Origin: Centrapalus pauciflorus
Taxonomy: Eukaryota; Streptophyta; Magnoliopsida; Asterales; Asteraceae
Reading direction: 5' to 3'
Length of the DNA stretch: 64,000 nucleotides
Assembly: GCA_020465985.1 (NCBI GenBank)
Contig: JAANYP010007579.1
Location: forward strand, 1,846,001 to 1,910,000
In this document: positions 56,505-64,000 of the stretch, one piece after another
How positions within the stretch are numbered: position 1 is the first letter of the stretch
How the letters are laid out: every line of letters starts with the position of its first letter
The notes under the pieces: model-generated
Told to the model about the DNA's origin: nothing
The model's database searches: none
Seen by the model: the letters and a program-made list of their open reading frames with translations, nothing else
Made by a program: the position numbers and the translations under genes

Positions 56505-59500
56505 TTAAATTGCCAATCCAAGCTTCTGCTCAAATCTTCTTATGCTTTTTCGATCAGAGAGCCTCCATTCAATCTTTGATATGAATTCTACCATAAGTCT
56601 TCTGTCGTTAACTGACAAAGATCCTCTCTTTGTTTTTCTCTTTTTATCAGAAGCTAGCTTTCCCTTTAAGCCACTCAACACTTTATGTAGTGTACCATCT
56701 GAAAATTTGTTGAGTTCAACACTCCTCATGGCTCTTAGCTTCTTGAATCTGTCCTTGTACATTACAGCAGGATGCTTTACCATGATGACTTGAAATTCTT
56801 TTAACTCTCCAGCAAATTTGATATCTCTATGTGGAGTTGTGATGTTAATCTTCCTCATCCCACGTTCAACACCTATCTGCAGATCTTGCACTGACAACAA
56901 TACCAGTTTGGTATGCATGTAATGGAAAATTGTCTTTAAGGCAAATCTGTAGTGCTCATTTCTCTTATTTTCTGCATAACTCATCAAATAAATCTCCAAT
57001 GTCAACCAGATGCATATTAAACATATCGGCTTCAGTGAACGTATAGGTATTTCCATCAGCTCTCGTGACAGTGAATGTCGGATAGAAAATCTTAACGAAT
57101 CTGTCCTTTTCAATTTTAACTAGATCAACTATCCTGAACTCAGTCTTCACTTTATCAATCACTTGTGTCTTGTTCCTCAGAAAACTTGCATAGTTAACAA
57201 GATTTGGCATGTTTGGCTCCAAGACCCTAAACAACTTAAGAAATGAACACGGAGCTTGTTTCTTACAAAACATACGTTTTTCGATAATGTCTTCAAGATA
57301 TGACATTTTGTTCCTTTTCCTGATGAACTCCGCTGATCGTTTTGCTGAAAGCTCAAACTTCTTTACTTTCTTCTTGCTTATCTCATCCTTATTCAACAAT
57401 GTAAGCATATCACTGATTTCTCTTTGAACTACTTGTTGTGCTTCAAATCTGAGCCTGTGTTGCTTTTGCGACTCATCTGCCTGAATGTATTCATTGAAAA
57501 ACCTTTCCATTACCTCGACCTCATTCAATTCAATTCTTTCCTGAATAACTACATTTTCTACGGGAAACTCTTCAACTTCTTCCTTTACTTGAATTACAAC
57601 CTCTGGCTTTTCAACCATCGGTGTCGGTATGGACTCTTTCAAGATCTCATGTACTAACCCCTCTTCTTGTTCAATCCTTTCTCCTCGAAAGTCAATATCG
57701 GTTAATGTGATCACATCATCATCCTCAGATACTTCAACATACTCCTCTCTCTCTCTTCTTCTAAACCTTGAATCATTAACGTTTGTTCCTTAACCACTTG
57801 AACATCATCATCTGAATCATTATATTCTTCAAAGTTGTAGATATCCGACTGAATGCTCAAAGGAAATGAAACATCTTCATGAAGAATCAATCCCAGTTCA
57901 CTTTGTACATCAGCAGGTTCTTTTGTGCTCCCTGCTTCTTTCTCTTTCACCTCTGTTTCCTTCTCAGGGTATGTTATCATTAAAAGTCCGGGTGTAGGCT
58001 CAGCAAGCTTTCTTCTCTTCTCCCCCTCATGAGGAGCATCATCGGAGTCCTCATCATGCTCATCATGCTTTCTTTTAGACGATGAAGCTTGCACCTTACA
58101 CGTTTCCTCAACAGCCGCAACTCTCTCAGATAAATTTCCCAAAGCAGTTATCACCGTACTTTCCAAACTTATCATCCTCTCCCTCATTTCATCAAACTGT
58201 TCAAAAACGAACTCTTTCAGCTCTTCCCTCAACTCATCAATTGCTTGATTTGACTCAGATTGTTTAATCGATTCTTCTGCCATTGACTTACCCTTCAGAA
58301 ACTTATGAATATTCGACATCTGTGCCATCACTTCAGATAACTGAGCAGAGACATGATTGTTCACTCCTGCAACAGCTGCATTCAAAGCTTGACTTAATGA
58401 TGATTCAGTAACGAACGGGGAAAGAGTCACCACTGTGTCACTTAGACTTCCAGTTGTCACAATAGTCGAACTTGTGAAAAGAACTTCTGTGTGGCCAGTA
58501 CTCAGAGTTGGCAAAGTGGTCGCTCTGACTGGACTTCCAGCCTCTTCAAGCAACGGAGCAACGAATGCTTCCATAGCTAAGGATGTTCCAGTGGGAACAC
58601 GAAGTTCAACCACACTTACTTTAACTGATGAAGTCGACTCAAGTGTCCTAATCTGTATAGGATCTAGACTCTGTGTTTGAATAAAAGTCGTACACTCGGG
58701 CAGAGGTGTACTAATTTCAATATCCATCAAGTCCAAATGACTTTCGGATAGACTTTGTGGTTCATCCCGGTGTTCAAATGAAACAGTTTACTTTTGAGAG
58801 GAGACTGAGTGGATAGTTGGGTGTGCACTTGTCAGTGGGATACTGACCTCTTCAATGCTAACTCCCATAGGGAAGCTAACAGCAGATGTAGGTAAATCCC
58901 GGCTTTCTAGGTGAAGTGCATCCCTCACACTCTCCTGAGCAATACTCACTATATCCATCAAAGCAATCCCTCCCTAATTATGATCACCATCATCATCATT
59001 TCCTTCATCCTCACCCTCTTGTATATCCGACAATGTCCTCTCAGAATCAGATTTATCAACCTCTTCCTCACCACCCCTTACGACTTCAACTCCCTCGCTC
59101 ACTTGCAGGCTTCCCTGAACTTCAGCCCCTTGCTGAGGTTCTTCACTCCCTATTACTCCTTGGGTAAGAGAACTCGGTTCTTGGGTCTCTATTGGAGCAT
59201 GATCTATCCTATACAACTTTACATTCTCACTCTCTGGATCTGCATACTTCAACAAAGATTCTGGAATCGGCATGATATTTGCATTTAGAGAATCCTGCAC
59301 CTCATGTAAACTCATCATCACATAGTCTGGGCATCGGTTAGAATTAGATCTTTTAGGTATATTTTCATTTGCCCTTAGGATCCCTCGGATCAGAATCTTT
59401 ATAAACCTCTAAAGTGGAACGAACTTCCTTGCTCTATTTGTTGTTTTAGCCAGTACTATCTCTTTTAGATCTTCTCAGAAGCATTGAGAGTAGTCATAAT

Positions 59501-60181
59501 GTTTATTGAAGGCAATCCCATGGAAAATCCGTAGACAGTGAATGCTGCACCTGTCTATGCCTGTATGCTTAGACGTCATACATCTATTGATGATCCTAAA
59601 TAATGTGTACCATTCTCCATTTAATCCCTTTCGATGAAACTTGGAGCTTTTTGGAAGTCGCTTTGAGTAACCCAAGCATATCAAGTTATGAACCAGCTCC
59701 TCATCAGAAACAAAGTCCTCAAAATCAGCTAACTCAGGAAAGTTAACTGTATCTATCATTCTTGGGAGAAACAAGTTAGGCGAAGTCTGGCAAGAGTAAT
59801 TTTGCATTTGTATTGGTCAATGGTTACTTTAAAATGGTGGTTTCCATCACCAGGAACAAATTTGACTGTATGCCAAAATTGTTGCAGGTAGACTTGTGGA
59901 ATAGAAGGTTTGTACTGAAGAAGATATCCCAAAGGATGACCTTTGAGAATATCTACGATAATAGGGTGACTAACTTTGATGACCTTTGTATCCAAACGAT
60001 GGTTGTTGTCTTTAAAAGGCAAGCAATGTTTGGGTTTAACCAGTTGGTTATCAGGTATGATGGTTGAAGGTGAAGGTCTAGCAACAGAGGTTGAACGGAC
60101 GGGTGTTGAAACAAGTGTATGATTGGAGGATGAATGAGAATCTGATGAATTGGAATTCTGGGAATGATTTGGAGATGCCAT
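56505..60181 (-). pseudogene. Family C extra ORF (aORF), broken
   Basis: Starts at the ATG at 60181, seven bases after a splice-acceptor-like CAG. The N-terminal domain (60181-59475) has YKPSIPQVYLQQFWHTV and, after a shift near 59800, GLNGEWYTLFRIINRCMTSKHTG, matching the pattern in the E and B aORFs. The middle (59320-57720) is acidic and Ser/Pro/Thr-rich, with a Leu-heptad helix near 58330-58120 and a KRKHDEHDEDSDD stretch. The C-terminal part (57714-56505) has KIFYPTFTVTRADGNTYTF, then DLQIGVERGMRKINITTPHRD and a basic helical end. Frame breaks lie near 59800, 59475, 58970, 58790 (TAA), 57713 and 57000. About 1,200 codons. Function unknown. Confidence 0.8.
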
Positions 60182-60214
60182 TTGAAACCTGTAAACAAGT
60201 AAGAATCATGTTAG
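60182..60214 (-). promoter_or_regulatory. Candidate 3' splice acceptor before C aORF
   Basis: Minus strand: TCTAAC (60215-60210), then ATGATTCTTACTTGTTTACAG ending at 60189, then seven bases and the ATG. This is a strong plant-type acceptor in a family unrelated at DNA level to E1/E2, in the same position relative to the aORF. Confidence 0.6.
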
Positions 60215-60673
60215 ACAATACAGGTAAACAAATGAAATCATTCAAGGTAGAAAAATATAACATTTCGTCAGAAATTATAAAAAATTTGTGATTTTTTGTT
60301 TAAGGGATCGGGATTCCAGACAATAATAAACTATTATTGACAGGATTCCAGAGTCAATCGTTCAGAGGCCAATGTTAGAAAAACACAATGTTATTACAAT
60401 TTCTTGAAAAAATGTCACATTTTTCTTAAAACATTAAAAAATTCAACACTTAGTAAAAATTTTATTTAAACTCAAATGAAATTGCAACCATCTCGAATGA
60501 CTCTTGATATATCTCGGATGATATATGAAACAACTCGAATGATTCTTAAATCAACTCGAATTAGCCTTAATATCAACTCGAATGAACTCTGGTATCAACT
60601 CGAAAAAACCTTGATATCAACTCGAATGAGTCTTCATATTAACTCGAATGAAACATAAACTCGAATGGAATAG
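60215..60673 (-). repeat. C spacer with ~22-bp degenerate tandem repeats
   Basis: 60490-60668 holds about nine copies of a unit near CAACTCGAATGA plus TCTTNATAT (period about 22 nt, plus-strand sense). 60215-60480 is AT-rich without a gene. The spacer is cut by the A LTR at 60674; 5' flank AATAG. Confidence 0.8.
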
Positions 60674-61798
60674 TGTAGGTCCCGAGAGGTTCCCAAAGTA
60701 TATAGTTATAAGCTGTAGAGGGGGGGTGAATACAGCAATTTAAAAACTAGACACTCTTTTCTCAATGTTTGTATGTATTATCAACAATTTGTTAATTACA
60801 AACAAGCTTGAATGCGGAATAGTTCAAGCTGAGATGACAGATACAACAGTATGCTTACTAGTCTAAGACAGACTCAAACTAGTATACAATGAATACACTC
60901 ACTAAGAAGCACTCACTGTGTTTACAAGACTTAAAGGAACGGCTTATGTAAATCAGCTTAGACACACAGATGCTGGTTTACACAGAAGACTTGCATGCAT
61001 GAATATCACACTGGCACGTTCACTCTTGGGTTTCAGCACTTAGCTTTCTTCACTCATCTTTCTGTCCTTAGAAGCTTCCTTTTATACTCACTTAGAGGAT
61101 CTAAGAGAAACATCTTCGTTGGACGAAATGAAAAAGGAGAAGTCTTGTTGAAAAAGACAACATAACCTTTTCTGCACTTTTCTGAAAAGCAGACTTGTCT
61201 TCTCATGTGCAGAACTTTTGTCTTTTTTACTTTGTCTACTGTTGCATTGCCTTTAACTAATTTAGGAATGTCAACTTTGTGTCTTTCTTCCTTGTAAAGG
61301 CCTATTTTGATATAAGAAAAAGGTCTGTCACCCTTTTTCAAATAACCTTTTGTCTTCATGTTACAGAACAGCGTGGGCAGGCTGAGCAGTTCTGTTTTCC
61401 ACTTTGTCTTCGACTTTGTAAACTGATCTTGTAGTCAAAAACAATACATGATGACTTGGAAACATATTCCATAAAGTGTTTAGCCTTTTCACAAAGAACA
61501 GGTTCTGTTCACAAAGAACAGAACACTTTAAAAATGCCCAAGCTGCTCAACAGTGTAGAGCAGCGTAGACAGTTTATGTCCAGCCTGTTCAGCAGACAGA
61601 GCAGCTTGGACAAACTGTCTAAGTTGCAACACATGCAACATATAGAACAGCTTTAGACTGATATTGCAAATCATTTTCAGGTTTCAATAAGACATATAAC
61701 AGGCCTTAAATTCAACCTTCAAATGCATCAACATGTTTGATTATAAATCTCCCCCCAGATGTAGAACAGGTTTGACTGAGGCCTTTTTGTGCCTAACA
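60674..61798 (-). repeat. Family A 3' LTR, copy iii
   Basis: TGTTAGGCACAAAAAGGC (from 61798) to GGGACCTACA (60674), 1125 bp. The polypurine tract ATAGGGGGAGAT (about 61810-61799) lies directly upstream, so this is the 3' LTR of a minus-strand element that continues past the window. The doubled CTGTTC...GAACAG hairpin is present near 61495-61530. Confidence 0.9.
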
Positions 61799-62187
61799 AT
61801 CTCCCCCTATTTGCAATAACCAGTCCAAGCTGGTCTTATCAAAAATCACTATATATTTTTACAGTACATTTGCTGAAATAAAATTACAACATTAAAGTAA
61901 AGTAAAAGATCAGTTTATATATACACTGATTCTTGACTACACTAGAACAACACATGTTCTTACAAGAGTACAACTAATGTACTAATGTATTTTACAACTA
62001 ATGTAAAAGCAAAAATTACAACTTATGTAATAATGTACAACTAATGTACAGGATGTACAACTAATGTACAGGATGTACAACTAATGTACAAGATGTTTGG
62101 ACTGTTTGAGATGGGAGCAGATAATGGCAAGCCTGTCCAACTGATGGACAGCTTCCATTCTTCACCTACCCAGATGGTAGATGGACT
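61799..62187 (-). other. A 3' untranslated region with tandem repeats
   Basis: Polypurine tract next to the LTR, then AT-rich DNA. At about 62034-62095 three tandem copies of a 20-bp unit TGTACAACTAATGTACAGGA, with shorter relatives upstream from 61966. No ORF. Confidence 0.8.
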
Positions 62188-64000
62188 TCATATCAATGGA
62201 GAAGGATCCTGAACCATCCTTTCCAGTTCTTCCCTTGTATCCTCAAGTTCCTCAATTTCACTTCTGATAATCATGAACTTGGGATCATTGAGCTCTCCTC
62301 TTTCATAGAAGCCTCTGAGCTGATCCCAGATGGCTGCTCTCCATTTGCTAGACTGCCTGAAAGAAACTGCAAGTCTGAAGGCGGCAAGTTGTCTCAGATC
62401 AACTTTGTACAGCTCTGAGGCTCTTTGGAAGCACTTCTTCTGAGTTAGGGGATCTACAAAAATGCCCCCAGCTCAGGTTCTTCTATAATCTTGCCATCCT
62501 CAAACTCTATTCCTTTAGGCAGACTATGATCAACTCCTTTTATTTCAATGGCATAGTCGCCCTGTTCAATCAGCGTAAGGAGTAGCTCCATTTCTGTATC
62601 CTTCTTTGTCCTTCTGGCCTTTATTTTGGGGTATGTCACAGAGACACCCTCTTTTACTTCTTTTTGAATCAGGCCCAACTCACTTACTCTTTCCATCAGC
62701 TTCTTGATGTATGCCCTGATAGTCTTAGCCGTTTCTGACTTAGACTGGCTCAGGGCAACTGCCAGTTCCACCCATTCCCTGTATCCATCTGTGCAACATC
62801 AGTGTGATCGTAGGATTCCATTTCAGGGCCTGTTGCACCCATCCTGGTGATCTGAAGCTTCCACTGTGTGCCTTTTCTTGAAATGGGAACAGCTTTGACA
62901 ATCGCTTCCTCGGCAAGCCTTCTAGTAGCAACATCATGAAATTTCTTTCTAGCCAAGTTGTCAAAGTGGAATTTGGCTCTGGCAGAGGGTACTTGAGTCT
63001 TGGTCACAGAGACCTGAGCACCCTGTGCTTTTTCTCCCTCCTTTTCTCCTGCTGATACCTTAGCAGCTTCCATTAATTTCTTTTGCACCTCCAAGGTAGA
63101 CATTTTAATTTTCTTTGCTTCTTGGAGTGCAAAAGATTTAGCAGCTTTAGCAGATTCTTCTTCTTTTCTCAATTCCTCCAGAGCTTGAAGCTGTTCTTCT
63201 CTAAACTCAAAGTACTTGTGCATAGGAAGACCCATCTTTTTAGCCCTGGCTTTGTGAAACTTAAGATCAGCTGCTTTCTGCTGTTGTTGATCAATGGCTG
63301 CTTTTTCTTTTCCTTTAGCTGCTGCTGTAGTGACAGCAGCCTCAGGAATTTCTTCTTCTTCTTCTTCTTCTTCTTCAGTTAGAATTAAGTGCCTCCTTTT
63401 ACTGCTAGGCCTGTCCTCAGGAATGACTTCCTCCCCTTAGACTGAGCAGGGTTTGGAGAGACAGCCTGAGTAGGCATAGCAGCTTGAGAGGCACCTTCAG
63501 CTGTACCTGTAGATGTCCCTGCTGGTTGACCAGTGGGAGTTGTAGGTACTGCTTTCTCCTTAGGAGAAGAGGTTTTCTCCCCTTTAGACTTAGTCTTCGA
63601 GGCAGATGACTTCTCCCCCTTTGAAGGAGATGGAACAGCACCTTCAACACCTGGTCTGCCTGAAGACACAAAGTCAGCAGGCTTACCAGCAGTTTTGGCA
63701 GCAGGTTTGGGGCCAACCAGGCTTGTCACTAAGAAAGCCAGGTTGTCCTTAACCTCTGCAAGCTGGGAAAGACAGGCCTGAAGAGAAGAGGCTTGGCAAT
63801 CAACAAGAGTGGTCAGCTTAACAATGTTTTCTCTATCAGAAGCTGTGAACAACAGGCTTTGAAGCTGTGCAAGATGGACTTCAAGAGTATCTTGCACATC
63901 AGCAAGGTCTGAGGACACAGTATTTGATAGAGAGCCAATAAGAGTGTTTAGGCTGGCCAATGTGTTAGGAAGGGTAGTGTGGCAAGAAGTGAGGAGAGAT
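62188..64000 (-). pseudogene. Family A extra ORF (aORF), C-terminal part, broken
   Basis: Continues past the window edge. From 63960: a heptad-rich helix (about 63940-63700), then a Lys/Ser/Pro/Thr-rich low-complexity tract (63700-63400). A frameshift near 63385 precedes a glutamate run encoded by a (TTC)n microsatellite (63351-63378). A highly charged helix follows (63240-63060; FREEQLQALEELRKEEES), then FHFDNLARKKFHDVATRRL and a terminal region (62771-62188) with shifts near 62760 and 62457, ending in TGA at 62190-62188. Position after pol and before the polypurine tract matches the other aORFs. The conserved N-terminal domain is outside the window, so homology is inferred from position and layout. 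Confidence 0.7.

Overview
The window is plant nuclear DNA made almost entirely of nested, mostly decayed transposable elements. No complete host gene is visible. The Ty1/copia and Ty3/gypsy protein signatures, initiator-Met-tRNA primer sites, CACTA ends and Mutator-like elements with 9-bp target duplications point to a large repeat-rich eudicot genome. From memory, the extra-ORF proteins resemble those of Asteraceae copia elements; that placement is inference, not a search result.

Layout, left to right: (1) 1-11644, minus-strand copia element 'E1' cut by the window edge (extra ORF, pol, gag, 5' LTR). (2) 11645-14034, old intergenic DNA with CACTA right ends and the stub of a Mutator-type terminal repeat. 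(3) 14035-15274, 5' LTR, primer site and first codons of gag of a plus-strand copia element of family 'A'. (4) 15275-28839, near-complete plus-strand copia element 'E2' of about 13.6 kb: LTR, 958-codon intact gag, frameshifted pol, a 2.2-kb spacer, a ~1,010-codon extra ORF ('aORF'), polypurine tract, LTR. (5) 28840-32355, minus-strand half of a family 'B' copia element (integrase, protease, gag, LTR), abutting (6) 32356-36019, the aORF and 3' LTR of a plus-strand B element. (7) 36020-40516, minus-strand half of an A element. (8) 40517-44996, Mutator-like elements nested inside one another, with a captured ferredoxin-like fragment and a 285-bp solo LTR. (9) 45200-54816, a young minus-strand Ty3/gypsy chromovirus-like element with near-identical 2.36-kb LTRs and an apparently intact gag-pol interrupted only by an 81-nt candidate intron. 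(10) 54817-55396, a truncated E2-type LTR. (11) 55397-60673, aORF and LTR of another copia family 'C' (minus). (12) 60674-64000, 3' LTR and aORF of a second minus-strand A element.

The copia families look like the Sirevirus (SIRE/Maximus) type: a long Gag with two zinc knuckles and a coiled coil, the DSGCSRHMTG protease, and an additional sense ORF after pol. The most interesting signals concern how such elements may express their genes. A branch point, pyrimidine tract and CAG acceptor lie 2-7 nt before the aORF start codon in the E and C families. A similar acceptor lies at every visible gag-pol junction, with the gag stop codon inside the branch-point motif. E2 has a consensus 5' splice donor in its LTR leader. 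Three ordered stem-loops with a shared core are conserved between E1 and E2 in the pol-aORF spacer. The gypsy element has an in-frame, stop-ending candidate intron inside its reverse transcriptase. Several elements have flanks that do not match, implying recombination or an assembly join.
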